From Volutella citrinella (lineage: Eukaryota; Ascomycota; Sordariomycetes; Hypocreales; Nectriaceae): DNA of 64,000 bases. The stretch is taken from contig JAWZSP010000004.1 in assembly GCA_034401135.1 (NCBI GenBank), positions 4,928,533 through 4,992,532 of the forward strand, in the 5' to 3' direction. The translations under genes were made by a program, and so were the position numbers. How positions within the stretch are numbered: position 1 is the stretch's first letter; every line of letters begins with the position of its first letter. Positions 10,998-22,850 of the stretch are shown piece by piece. The notes under the pieces are model-generated. The model was not told the origin of the DNA. It made no database searches and saw only the letters and a program-made list of their open reading frames with translations.

Positions 10998-11972
10998 TTA
11001 GGCTCGATTGCGGTTGGTTGTGAGCAACCTAATAGTTTCAGCATTTGAACGGAACGAACCAAGGAGTTGTTGAAGGGAGTAAATTACCATCCGACCGGTT
11101 TCTTCAATCTCAGCAAGGTAAAGGTTGGAAAATCCTCTGACTCGGCCGCTTCTTTGACCACCGGAAAGGGTCCATGGAAGCTCCTCCCACGAACCAGCCC
11201 GAAATGGCGCCCTGCCCACCCACTTCATACCGCGAAGAGCTTCGAAGACTCCGTCGGGGCCAATCATTGGGTCAGAATCGCCCACATAGACGAGTACATC
11301 AACTGGGTGCAGGAGCCCTGGCTGCGACTCGTCCATACCGCGGGTCGCCTGAAGGATATGCGCCAACTCTTGCTTAGAGGACGCCATTCCTTCCCCAGTC
11401 TCGATATACCATGCTTGACCGCATGGGAAACCCTTGCCCACGAGTCCCTTCGTCCGTTAGTCTGAGCGGGAACTTGTAGTAACCCGTTCAGCACATCTGG
11501 CGAGTTCAAATAAGCCGCTGCTCTGTTCATGTCGGGGTAACATTGCTCAACGCCCTCGCAGCTGTTCCTCTTGCGATCATAGTCGCTCATGCTTACGCTG
11601 TGCAGGGGCGAGGGGAACTTTTCAAAGCATGACTGCCTCGCTGCAGCACAAAGCAGGATTTCCTCGTTATTAACTGAGCACACACTGAGTGCCGTCTCAC
11701 ACACGTCGAGACTCTCAAGTGCCTTGTCACAGCTCGTCTGGTTCACACGAGGAGGGAATCGACCGCGGAAGGCGAAGCAAGATGAGTCGTTCAATGCTGG
11801 AAGTTGGACCGCGGGATAGATCAAGGGATGGCCGAGCATAAAAGATCGCAAAGGAACAGGTTCCTTGCGCGATTTAGAGTTTCCTAAGGGAGCTGACAAT
11901 AGAACGCGGTTATAGTCGATGACTACTGATGCCAGCGCCGGGATGTTCCGTCCAGTATATGATTCTCCCCTA
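10998..11972 (-). pseudogene. C-terminal half of a broken serine carboxypeptidase (S10)
   Basis: S10 enzymes remove C-terminal residues with a Ser-Asp-His triad. The fragment opens with GESYTGRNIPALASVV, the family's catalytic-serine motif (normally GESYxGxYxP). It continues through Cys-rich insertion-loop sequence and CYPDMNRAAAYLNSPDV. The frame breaks near 11480 and resumes with VDVLVYVGDSDPMIG, the catalytic-Asp segment, and SWEELPWTLSGGQRSG. The last motif reads ETGRMVIY where the family has a His in 'GHMVP', so the catalytic His is replaced by Arg. It is the downstream half of the gene whose N-terminus lies at 21084-22173; the break falls at the GES motif. Confidence 0.8.
11958..11972. 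repeat. Left copy of a 15-bp target-site duplication
   Basis: TATGATTCTCCCCTA here matches TATAATTCTCCCCTA at 21069-21083, the two bordering the insertion that splits the carboxypeptidase gene. The only mismatch is G to A, the RIP-type change. Confidence 0.7.
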
Positions 11973-12283
11973 TCCCTCTACGCCTCTACGAGGGAATATA
12001 ATTGTGATAATATGAATTGTGAAATTTTAATAGATAAGGTGACTGGTGGTTTGAATTGCCTTATCAATCTAGGCGTATATAGCCTTATTACTACTTATTA
12101 TATACCTTCTTTTATAGCTTCTCTACTACTTTTATTAGCTTTTTTAATTAATTATTATTATTTTTTTTTAATTTTATAAAGGATATTTTTTAAGCTTTTA
12201 TTTCCTTTTTATAAAAAACTAATACTTTTTATAATTTTTATATTAATTTTCTTACTTATTAATTAATATTTATATATTAAAAG

Positions 12284-12734
12284 TATAATAACCAGGCTGG
12301 TTCTAACTATATAAATAGCAGTAATCGTACTAAGGTTTATATTAATAATTATACTAAGATATAATACTAAGTATTAATTAATATATAAGATAAATATATT
12401 ATTATATCTAGTAATAAGTAAGGGGTATTATAATAACTAAGTATTATTAATAGTTAAAGAGCTGTTTATACTAAATATATACTTCTTTATAAGTCTATAT
12501 AGTTTATCTAGTCCTTTATTATATAGCTTATTACCTATCCTTTATTTACTTTAAATTACTAAGATTATAATAGTAATCTAAGTGATTTATTCTTAATTAG
12601 TTTATTAAGTAGGGATTATAAGGATTATATTATAATCTTAGTAATTTAATATTAATTAGCTATAGTTTATTATTTAGGTTTTTCTATTCTATATACCCTA
12701 TATAAGTATAGTATATTAGTATTAGGTTCTAATA
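12284..12734 (-). repeat. 3' LTR of the gypsy-type element
   Basis: 451 bp. The ends read TATAAT...TTCTAATA, RIP-altered from the TGTAAC...TTCTGACA termini of the less mutated copies. It pairs with 20045-20495. Confidence 0.85.
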
Positions 12735-13124
12735 TAATATCTTCCTTTATAAAGTCTTAACCCTAAGGCTAGATAAGTAATTTATATTAGTTTATTATAT
12801 AAGTCTTATAAACTTAAACCTATAATTATCCTATACTAATTATTATTATATTAAGTATAGCTCTTAAGTCTATTAAGACCTAGTAGCGCGCCTTACTTAC
12901 TAATTATATTACTATTAAAGGTTTTATAATTAATATACTATATTCTTATTATTTTAAGAATAAGTTAATTTATTAGATATCTAGTAAGTTATTATATTAT
13001 TCTAAATATATTTAGCACAGTTATACTTATAATAATATAAATATTACTCCTTTCTATTAATATTCCTTATTATTTTTATTATTCTCTTACTAACTTCTTT
13101 AGTAATATATAATATTTCTATATA

Positions 13125-13345
13125 ATAAAAGTTAGATAAGAATATTAAAAAGGAAGAGAAGAAATTAAAAGAAATCATAGCCTATTTAAGTTATCTTTAT
13201 TATTAAAAGAAGCTCCTTAAGGATAGGGAGGCTTCCTTAGTTAAGCAGGGCCTGCAGGAGCTGGATAAGGAAGACAGGGTCGCTTCCTTAGGTAGTGCTC
13301 TATTAGCTAAGCAGTATTCTATTAAGGAAGCTTAAGTAACAGGAG
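13125..13345 (+). pseudogene. Antisense coiled-coil ORF remnant inside the retrotransposon
   Basis: Between the end of pol and the 3' LTR, a plus-strand frame (opposite to pol) still reads IKKEEKKLKEIIAYLSYLYY, a TAA where Gln is likely, then KKLLKDREASLVKQGLQEL and DKEDRVASLGSALLAKQYS. This is a Lys/Glu/Leu coiled-coil pattern and is less RIP-eroded than its surroundings. The truncated copy at 52560-52770 keeps the same frame in more decayed form. Function unknown. It looks like an accessory ORF carried antisense by this family. Confidence 0.5.
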
Positions 13346-16300
13346 CTATTAATATTATTAATTAATCTGCTATTTTCTTTATTAAGTCTTTAGGTATTCT
13401 TATAGTTTCTTTAAATAGTAAGTAAGGTTTTCTAAGAGTTCTTATATATTTTCTAATTTAAACTAATCTTTTTATTTAATTAAATAAAGTATTTTACTAT
13501 CCTTATATATCTTATCTAGGATTTCCTTAACTATCTATTTTATATTAGATAGGACCTTTAGTTCTTATTATAATAATATATCTATTTATATCTTAATAGT
13601 GTTTTTAGCTAATTTTAAGAGTAAGATATAGAATATTAAGTATACTTTAATATTCTTAAGTAAGTCTAGTTTATAATTACTTATTAAGATTCGTTTCTTA
13701 ATAATATAAAGTCTAATAAACTTATAGTCTAGTTTTTTATTTTATTATATTATTATTAGATTTTTTATAGATAGGTAGACTATATCTCCCTTTTTAAAAG
13801 TCAGTCCTTTTGATCTTTTCTTATTATAATATTTCTTTATCTAGTTCTGAATATACTTAAGTTCTATCTTTATTTCTTAATATATTACCTTAATTTAGTC
13901 TATTTTAAGTATAGCTTTAATATTTATAGGTCCTTCTTATAGTTATTAATATATATCTAAGTTATAGTTATAAAGTGCTAGGGCTAGTGTTATATTAATA
14001 CTATTATAATATAATAAATTATATAATAATTACACAGTTAGTAGCAGTTCTATCCAGTTATTTTATATATAGTTAATATAGTACTTAAGGTATTATTCTA
14101 CCTTTTAATTTAAACATTCTATTTAACTATCAACTTGTACTCTAAAAGCTATAGTTAATTTATAGTTTAGGCCTAATATATTTATAAGTCCCTAGTTAAA
14201 TTTTAATATAAATATTAGTCCTCTATTAGAGATAATCTCTATTAGTAGACTATAAGCTAAGACTATTACTTTATAAAATATAAATACTAGTTGCTCTATG
14301 TCTGTTTCTTTTTTATATAGGATATAGTATACAAACTTTATAAATTAGTTTATAATTATATATATACTATCAAAGTGTGTTTTAGTAATTAAGTCTTCTA
14401 ATAATAGTAGCTTTATAATAAAGTCTATTATAACTAAGTATTATAGTTATTTACTAACTAATAGTAATTATAACATTCCGTAGGGTTTATATTATAGCGC
14501 CTTAGTTTTCTTATAAAGGTTATATACTAAAATAACCTATTCTACTATCCTTTTTATTTATAAAAAGATATAGTTCTGCTTTAAGTATTTAACTATTTTC
14601 TTAACTCCTTAGTATCTATATAGGACATGCTTATATACTTCTTTAATAAGAGTATACTAGAGTTTATTAAGTATAAAAAGTAATCCTACTTAGTCTATAT
14701 TAGCTAGGTATCCCTATATATTGTCCTAGATAGTAGATTCTTATTATTATATTTATCTAAGGGTAACTATTCAGTTAATAGAGTTTTATATATAGTTCCC
14801 TTTATTATCCTGTTTAAAAAGTTATATTTCTATTTTAATATTATTTAGTTCGAAGTCAGGTCTTTAGCTAATAGTATCTACTTTATTATTCTTAGATCCT
14901 TTTTAATAGATAATAGTATAATCGAATTTAAATAGATATTTAGTATATTATAATTATTATTTATTTAGTTTTTATATAGTTGTAAAATAAGAGATGTTTT
15001 TATAATTTATATAGACTTTAATCTAGTAATTACTTTTTTTAAGGTATTATTAGAATTCTTTAAATATATTAATAATAGCTAAAAATTCTTTATTATAAAT
15101 AGGATAATTAAGTTCTATTTTAGTAAGTTTATATAAGTAGAATACGATTAAGTATAACTTCTTATTTTTATCTTATTATTTAATTTATACTCCTAGGCCG
15201 CTATCTAAGGTATCTATTTTAAGCTCTATAAGTCTATTTAAGTCAAATATAATAAATATAAGTTCTTTAAAGATTATATCTTATATCGTTTTAAATACTA
15301 TCTATTTTTTATCTATCTATTTAAAAGTAACTTTTTTTTTTATTAAGTTAGTTAAGAGTACTACTTTACTACTAAAGTTTTTAATAAACTTCTAGTAGTA
15401 GTTAGTAAATCTAAGGAATAACTAAATATCCTTTATTATTAAGTATTTTATTAAGTTTAATTAATCTTATATTACTACGATTTTCTTTAAGTTTATATAG
15501 ATTTTATTATAAAAGATAATATATCTTAAGAATTCCACTTTATTTATATAAAACTTACTCTTTTCTAGTTCTACTAGTAGCTTTATATCTTATAGTTTCT
15601 ATAGTACTTTATATATATATTCTGTATATTACTTATCATTCTCTAAGAATATTAAGATATTATCTAGATAATATACTATAAATATATTAAGGTATTTATA
15701 TAGTATATAGTTAATTATTTGCTAAAATAATACTAGTATATTTATCAGGCTAAAAGGTATAATAAGGTATTTAAAGAGGCTAAACTTAGTTTTAAATACA
15801 GTTTTTTATTTATATCCTTTCTTAACTTATATTAAGTTATATATGCTTTTTAAGTCAAGTGTAGTAAACTTTTTTATTTTTTATAATCAGTTCTTTATTT
15901 CTAAAATAAGTAGTAACAGAGTTTAGTCCTTTATTATTACTTTATTAAGTTATTAGTAGTCTATTACTAGCCTGAGTTTGCTATTCTTTTTTAGGATAAA
16001 TATAACTGAATATCTAGCTTTTAAAGTTAATACTTATATATAACCTTTATATAGCATTTCTTCTAAATATTCTTTAAGAGTTATAAGTTCTATTTTATTT
16101 AAATTATAAATAGGAAAGAACTTTATTATTTTTCTATTTTTAAGGACTATTTTATAGTCCTATTATTTATATAATAGTAGTCCTATTTCTAGTTCTTTTA
16201 TAAAGAGTTATTTATACTTCTAGTACTAAGGTAGTATTAAAGTAAGTCTATTAAGTTCGTCTTTTAATTTTTAAGCTTCAAGCGTTTTATTAAGCTATAT

Positions 16301-19300
16301 AAGCTATTTCTATAAGTATATAATAACTTATTAAGCTTATCTATTATATAGCTTTTATTATTTCTATAATATCTTTTTTAAGGTAGTAATAATATCTATA
16401 TTATCTGTCCTATTATTAATTAACTTATAACTATTCTTAAATTAAGATCTTATATTATTATAGAGCTTGTTAATATTAATATCTAGTTAGTCCTAAATAT
16501 AGCCAGTCCTTTAGTTAATAAATAGGTTTCGCTAATATAACTATTTATATCCTAGGACTATATTATATAATACTATTAGTATAATATTATAGTTGATTTC
16601 TTTATTCTTTCTATTTATATAAGTCTTTATATACTTAACTTTGCAGCTGATAACCCTATTATTATATTTAAAAGTAGATCCTTTTAGGTTTACTATATTA
16701 TATAGTCATTCCTTTTCTTACTAAAGTAGTTATATTTAGTTAACTAACTATAATAAAATATAGTTAGTATTAGCTCTGCTATTAATTAGTATATCTAGCT
16801 ATTTCTTTTTAACTTATATCTTTGTTATTAATTGCGTCCTGTAGTTACTAATAGTAGTACTAAGTTATTTAGTTAGGTTTTCTAGTTATTTAAGTAGCTT
16901 AATTACTAATAATGTCTTCCTTTTTTTTTATTATTATATCCTTTATTATAATAGTATTAGTTAAGTTTATACTTTATATATACTTTATATTCTATATTAA
17001 TATAGGTATATAATTATATCTTATAGTATAGTTATAAGTTGATAATAACTATATTATATTCTAGTTTTCCTACTACTTTCTATTAGTACCTACTGTTTTA
17101 AAGTAATAGTACTAGTTTTTCTATTTCTTAATTAAGCTATATTAGGTATATATTATACTTCCTTTTTATTTCTTTATATATTCGATATATATAGTTATAA
17201 TAGTATATTTAGGATAGGTCTCTGTGCTTTATATTATATAAGCTGAATATTACTAGGTCTCTTATATTAATATTAATATAATCTTTCTTATTATTTTATA
17301 TAAAAGCAGGAATAATTATTATACTTCTCTTAGTAAGTTATTAAACTAGGGTATATACTTAGCTCTCTTCTTATTCCTATTAATTCAGTTTATAAAAGAT
17401 CTAGGTTACTTTTTTATATCAGGGGTCTGTTCCCTCTAGGTCTTATAGTTAGAGCTTGTCTTTTTATAAGCCTAGTCTTAGTAAGAGGGCTCTATCTTAC
17501 TTAATTTATAATAGTTAGTTAAAAGTAAGTCTATATATCCAGAACTATTATAGTTTCTCTTAGATATAGAGGTTATTTACTTCTTCTTATTCTTATATTT
17601 AGAAAGCGACTTAGTTATTAGTAGTTAGTTCTAGAGTCAGTTCTTTTTATTAGTTATATTTTTATTATATTATATATAGTAGTTTAGTATTATTATACTA
17701 GTATATAGGTCTTTTAGGGACTAGTATCTATTCTTTTATAAAATAGTTTTCTACCTTTTATTATCTAAGGTAGCTTTCTACTTACTTTTACTATAAGTTC
17801 TTTCTTTATTAGTAGTAAGTATTATACTTATTTTTTATAATAAGTATTATTATAAAGGTGATTTTATTCCTTAAGCCCTTTATTTAGTTATAGCCTAATC
17901 AAGCTATAATAATAGTCTTAATTAGCTTTTCTTAGTCTATATTAAGTATCAGTCCCTAGAATTCTAGTATATTATTATTCCTTTAGTAAAGCTTATAGTT
18001 ATAAGCTTTAATTAATATAATATACTTATTTTATTATTAGGTAAATATTTTATATACTTTTAGTTAGTATATAAAATATACTAGGATATTATATTAGTCC
18101 TTTATTTTACTTATATAAAGTCAGGGTATAATTAATATAATAATAGTTTATATCTTATTTTTATAACTTATATTCTAGTTTATGAAGTTAAACTTCTTAC
18201 TAATTACCTATTCCTAATCTTTTTCTTAGTCTTATTCTTAGTATTCTAAGGAGTCTCTTTTATATTTTTACTATTATTTTTTTTAAGTCTTGTTTTATTA
18301 TTTTATAACTCTAAGTTATTTAGTAAATTATTAGTATATTAATAAGTATTATCCTGTATACTATTCCTGCTATTATTAAAAAATAAAGCAGGCTACTTTC
18401 TTTTAGTACTTAAGGTATAGGAAGTAGGTATATTTTTCTTTTTTCTTCTTAAAGTAGAAAACTTAATTAATACTTACTACTTTTCTATTATAATACCCTA
18501 CTAACTATTAGATAGGGTCAAAGTTATTAAGTCTTACTTTTTTAATATATTTTATTAGGTTATAATATTATACTTTATATCCAGTTTATCTATATATAGT
18601 ATACTAAGTATACTTATTATCTTATATTTTTAAATAAATAGGTTTAGGTTTAACCTTATATCTAGCAGTTTCCTTTATATAAATTATAATAACTAGGTCT
18701 TACTTTAAGGTATCTACTAGTTATATAACTTAGATTATTTTAACTATATAGATAGCTATTTACTTATTCTTATTATACTATATATTAATAAACTATACCT
18801 TCTTACTTTTAAAGACTTAGTTAAATTTAGATTTAAACTTATTATTTATTTTTATTAGGTTATAATACTTAGGTAATTAGTGCCTATACTTATTACAGTT
18901 CTAATAGAAGGTTTTCTAGGTATTGCTAAGTTCTATTAGTCCTGGCACTTATTTATAAAAAGTTAAGGTAAATTACTTTCTTTTTTAATTCTACTTTAAC
19001 TAAGTCTTACGATTTTTATTTCTACCTTTATATCGTTTTTCCTAGGACTATTCAAATAGTCTATTATCGATTTTAATAGTAAGTTGTTTATAGTTTATAA
19101 AGTCTATAAGTAAGCTTATATTTTTTACTAATTTATCCTTAATATTATCCTTAAGTTCTTAGTAAAATTTATTAATTACTATTTTATCAGTCTAGTTAAG
19201 TTTATTTAATAAATATTAGAATTTAATTAAATAGGCCGATACTACTTTATACTAATTAAGTTTCTAGATAGCTATAAGTACTTAGTACCTTTTATTAACT

Positions 19301-20044
19301 TCTTTAAAGTTATTAATTAGTATTTATTTAAAGGCCTTAAAATTGCTAAATAAAGTCTAGGTAAACCCTTTTCTAATAGCTAGGCTGTTTTTAAGATAAT
19401 CCTTAAGATAGGTATTTATAGTAGTCTATAAGTCTCCTTAAAAGAGCCTAATAGTAAATTATACTTTATATTCTTTATTATTAAATATATTTTTATATAT
19501 TATAAAGTAAGATCAGAGTGCTATAATAAAGTTAGTTAGGATAGCTTTATTACTTTCTTATAGCTTAGAGTTCTTTAGTTTAATAACTTCTTTGAAATCT
19601 TTAATAAGTAGTCCTATATACTTAATATTCTTAGTTCTTAAGACATTTTAGAATCTATACGTCTGCGCGTTTCTAATAGTATTAATAGTTTCTCTAAGGC
19701 TTGTATTCTTTATTTAAGTATTAGTCAACTGCTTATTAAAGATAGCAGTCTGCTAGGTCAGTTAACTAATCTACTTATTAATATAGTTCCTAATCTAAGT
19801 AGAGTATGCCTTTATATCTTTTAGTTACTTTCTTAAAGAGGTATTATCTACCTTAAGTCAGGTAATATCTAGTCTATAGTTATTATTAGATTCTTTCTTA
19901 ATATCTTTTATAGTATTATTACTAAGTAGGGTATTCTAGTAAGTGCTTAATAAGCTAATAGTAATAAGCTTCTTTTCTTAAGATATTATTATAAGTATTA
20001 CTTAGTATTATATAAGTAGTATAATTAAATAAGAGCTATTAATA

Positions 20045-20495
20045 TATAATAATTAGGCTGGTTTTAATTATATAAATAATAGTAATTATACTAAGGTTTA
20101 TATTAGTAATTATACTAAGGTATAATACTAAGTATTAATTAGTATATAAGATAAATATATTATTATATCTAGTAATAAGTAAGGAGTATTATAGTAACTA
20201 AGTATTATTAATAGCTAAAGAGCTATTTATACTAGATATATACTTCTTTATAAGTCTATATAGTTTATCTAGTCCTTTATTATATAGCTTATTACCTATC
20301 CTTTATTTACTTTAGATTACTAAGATTATAGTAATAATTTAGGTAATCTGTTCCTAATTAGTTTATTAAGTAGGGATTATAAGAATTATATTATGATCCT
20401 AGTGATCTAATATTAATTAGCTATAGTTTATTATTTAGGTTTTTCTATTTTATATACCCTATATAAGTATAGTATATTAGCATTAAGTTCTAATA
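20045..20495 (-). repeat. 5' LTR of the gypsy-type element
   Basis: 451 bp, the same length as and closely matching 12284-12734. The outer end TTCTAATA is followed directly by the target duplication AAAAG. Confidence 0.85.
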
Positions 20496-21068
20496 AAAAG
20501 AGATATTAATATTTTATTAAATAATATATTAAATAATATATTTTATAAATTTAAATTATTAATTAATAACTTAAAGTTAATTTTTTTTAAAAAAAAGATC
20601 TTTTTTATAAAAAAAGAGTAATAATTAATAATATCTTAAGATTATTAATAATAAATAAGAGAAGTATATATATATATATAAGTATTAGCTTATTTTATTA
20701 TTAATTTAATTTTATATTTAATTATTTATTTAATAAAAAATCTTAAAAAAATATTATAATATAACTAATATAAATTTAATATTAAGTTATATTATATAAA
20801 TAATTTTATATTTATATTTATAATTATAAAAATTAAAAATTCTAAAATATTATAAATTTATTATAATTTTTTTATAACTTTTAATAATATAAAAACTTTA
20901 ATAAATAAAAAGCTATTATTTATTATATTTATTAAATATTAATTATAACTTATTATAAACTAATATTATAATTTAAATATTAAGTATAATATTTATTATA
21001 AAATTTATTATAATTTTCTATTATATATATATCAGGCTGTGTATTATATAGGCTTATTAAATATCTTT

Positions 21069-21083
21069 TATAATTCTCCCCTA
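21069..21083. repeat. Right copy of the 15-bp target-site duplication
   Basis: TATAATTCTCCCCTA. See the left copy at 11958-11972. Confidence 0.7.
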
Positions 21084-22173
21084 ATATAGAGGTCGGCTAA
21101 GGCAAGGTCGGGAAATACTTAATAAAATAGCTTTATAAACATAATAAAATCTAATAACAACTCCGCGTTACTACTTGTATACTTGTCCTCGTAGTTAATA
21201 TTATCACTATAGGAAAAGCCTAGATTGATATATTAGTCAAGATAGATAACGTTAAACACTTCAGTCTATAAGTATGGATTATTTTATATCTTATTTTTAT
21301 TATTCGCCTGACACAGCCCATTTTCCTAGAGTATACTTATAATGATCGGGTAGGTTCTAACTATATAAACTTAGTATAATATACTAGGGGTTTATATTAG
21401 CAATCTGACGTAGCGTATACTAAGCTTTAAACAGGTTAGCTGTGATCCTAGGCATAGCGATCATACTATCACGTTAAGTAATAGTCAATTAAGGTAATTA
21501 AGGTAACCAAGTTGTATTAATAGCTAAAGAGCTGCTTATACTAGATATACACTCTTTATAGGTCTATATAGTTTGTCTAGTCCTTTGTTACGTGGCTTAC
21601 TGCCTGTCCTTTGTTTATAGAGCATAGTATGTCAGGGAGCGCAGCGCTCTAGGAGCGCCGTCGCTCCTTTGTTCGTCGCTCCTACTCTGATTGGTCCGTA
21701 GTCATGTGGGTGGGGCGCTGGTTCTTCCGTTCCGGTCGGCTGTGCCGCGGGTCCGGTCACCGTGCATTAGCGTCAGGTCCTGACAATACTGGGAGGAAGC
21801 TCAACCCTGGCTCTCCCTGGAGCCAAATCAGAAGTGGTGCAGTCTCTGGACTGTGGCGCGCTTCATGATACCCTTGGCGCGTGACAATGGTGTTCTTTTC
21901 GTGCTGCCATTCAAGAAGGGGACCTTGATGGCCAGTGGGTTATGGCATACAGAAAAAAAGGTGCCGGTCGTCAATATCGGCCCAGCCAGCATGATGCGCA
22001 GCTGCGCCGGGACAAAGCTGCGTGTCGCCCTCAAGCCAGCTCTTTATACGAAGGGAATGATTACCAAACGGGGACCGAATAGTCTGGTATGGCGTCGTGC
22101 TTGCTGGTTGCGATGCAGCCAGCGAGGAGCACCCTAGCCAAAGAAGAGGTCCGGCAAAGAATTCAGGCCTCAT
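21084..22173 (-). pseudogene. N-terminal half of the broken serine carboxypeptidase (S10)
   Basis: The ATG at 22173 begins a signal peptide (MRPEFFAGPLLWLGCSSLAA). Then come CPGAAAHHAGWADIDDRHLFF and, in a shifted frame, APLLIWLQGEPGLSFLPV (family: LLxWLxGGPGxSS), the oxyanion-hole segment. A solo LTR (21338-21785) interrupts here. Beyond it the protein resumes with ENGLCQANN, NPYL(stop)TEVFNVIYLD, INLGFSYSDNINYEDKYTSS and FPDLALADLYIRGE, ending exactly where the C-terminal half (11972) starts with GESY. In-frame stops at Gln and Trp positions are C-to-T type, as RIP produces. Together the halves cover the whole family length. Confidence 0.8.
21338..21785. mobile_element. Solo LTR of the same gypsy family inside the carboxypeptidase gene
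   Basis: 448 bp related to the LTRs at 12284 and 20045 (shared blocks include 'taatagctaaagagctgctt'). It is bordered on both sides by the 5-bp duplication ATACT (21333-21337, 21786-21790). It is much less AT-shifted than the full-length copy, and its middle (about 21620-21700) has a private GC-rich variant segment. Confidence 0.85.
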
Positions 22174-22529
22174 GATGGTTGCAGAGAGTGCCGTGAAGCA
22201 AAGTAAAATGTGCGAAGGGGAGGTCAAAGGCTCAAAGCCGGCAGTAACGATGTCAGTGTGTATAAACTGGAGTGCAGAGCACACAGAGTCCAGACCCTGA
22301 GCGACTACTAGTATACCCGATGAGGTTACGAGCGGCTCTCCACAAAACCTTGACAGGATACTTTCTTGGATCCTTAGATTGTTCCGAGCATCGTTTATCA
22401 CTAGCGAAGGTGCCGAATCAAGGTCATGAGACACTTTTAGTGGAGTCAATATTACAATAGTCCATGACACAGGATTGCATGGGCGAATGCTGGACATACC
22501 AGTCTCTTGTTTCAAACAGCTATGGGGGT

Positions 22530-22850
22530 TCCCGCACTCCTGGCCCGGGAACCAAGCCTGGATCACACAGCTGACTTGGTCGACCCACGGCATGGCAATA
22601 GCCGAACCAGTAGAGTTGACGACAATGGTGTTCTTGTTCGCTGCAGCAACGGCCGTAACCAGGGAGTCCTGCGTTCCGTTGCGTGGCAGATTGAACGAAT
22701 CTCGGTCACGACCCTCGGTCTCCCAATGCGCGTCGTGTCCCGTAAAGACGATGGCGACGTCGGCATCTCCGGCAACCCGAGCTGCTTCGGATTGGAGGAC
22801 TGGAGCTACATGAACATCCCAATATCTGCTGTCTCCAAGTCGAATTTCGA
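22530..22850 (-). pseudogene. GH3 beta-glucosidase C-terminal-domain fragment
   Basis: The translation SRYWDVHVAPVLQSEAA, ADVAIVFTGHDAHWETEGRD, NTIVVNSTGSAIAMPWVD and VIQAWFPGQECGN matches the C-terminal alpha/beta domain of glycoside hydrolase family 3 (hydrolysis of beta-linked glucosides). Neither the N-terminal catalytic barrel nor the rest of the domain (normally continuing 'AIADVLFG') is present. The open frame runs on into non-homologous sequence. It is a fragment of about 110 residues of a normally 750-860-aa enzyme, left beside the S10 relic. Confidence 0.7.

Larger units (their letters stand above)
12284..20495 (-). mobile_element. Full-length Ty3/gypsy-type LTR retrotransposon, RIP-inactivated
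   Basis: Two 451-bp LTRs (12284-12734 and 20045-20495) flank 7.3 kb. A perfect 5-bp target duplication AAAAG abuts both outer ends (12279-12283, 20496-20500). Reverse-transcriptase remnants read on the minus strand near 15.6-15.8 kb: 'FIVYYLDNILIF', where gypsy elements have YLDDILIFS, and 'LFKYLIIPFSLINILVLFQ', where they have FEYLVMPFGLTNAPATFQ. A polypurine tract (AAAGGAAGAT on the minus strand) sits just inside the left LTR, so the right LTR is the 5' LTR. Stops fill all pol frames; C:G to T:A mutation has made it inert. Gag, protease and integrase should lie at about 20-17 kb, 17-16 kb and 15-13.8 kb, but I cannot delimit them. Confidence 0.85.
11973..21068. mobile_element. About 9.1-kb RIP-mutated composite insertion in a carboxypeptidase gene
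   Basis: The block between the two halves of the S10 gene is bordered by a 15-bp duplication. Such a long duplication suits a non-LTR (LINE-type) element or another unidentified host element better than an LTR element (4-6 bp). Its outer parts (11973-12278 and 20501-21068) are extremely AT-rich with no readable proteins, so the outer element cannot be named. An LTR retrotransposon (12284-20495) with its own 5-bp duplication is nested inside. Confidence 0.6.

Noticed and set aside
11919..12179. An 86-residue open frame running into the AT-rich insertion
   Set aside because: Its composition is that of the RIP desert (Leu/Tyr/Ile runs) and it spans the insertion junction of the carboxypeptidase gene.
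22290..22520. Continuation of the minus-strand frame that links the GH3 fragment to the carboxypeptidase start
   Set aside because: The apparent 334-codon protein is an accidental fusion of two unrelated relics; the linking segment matches neither family and looks like intergenic or intron sequence.
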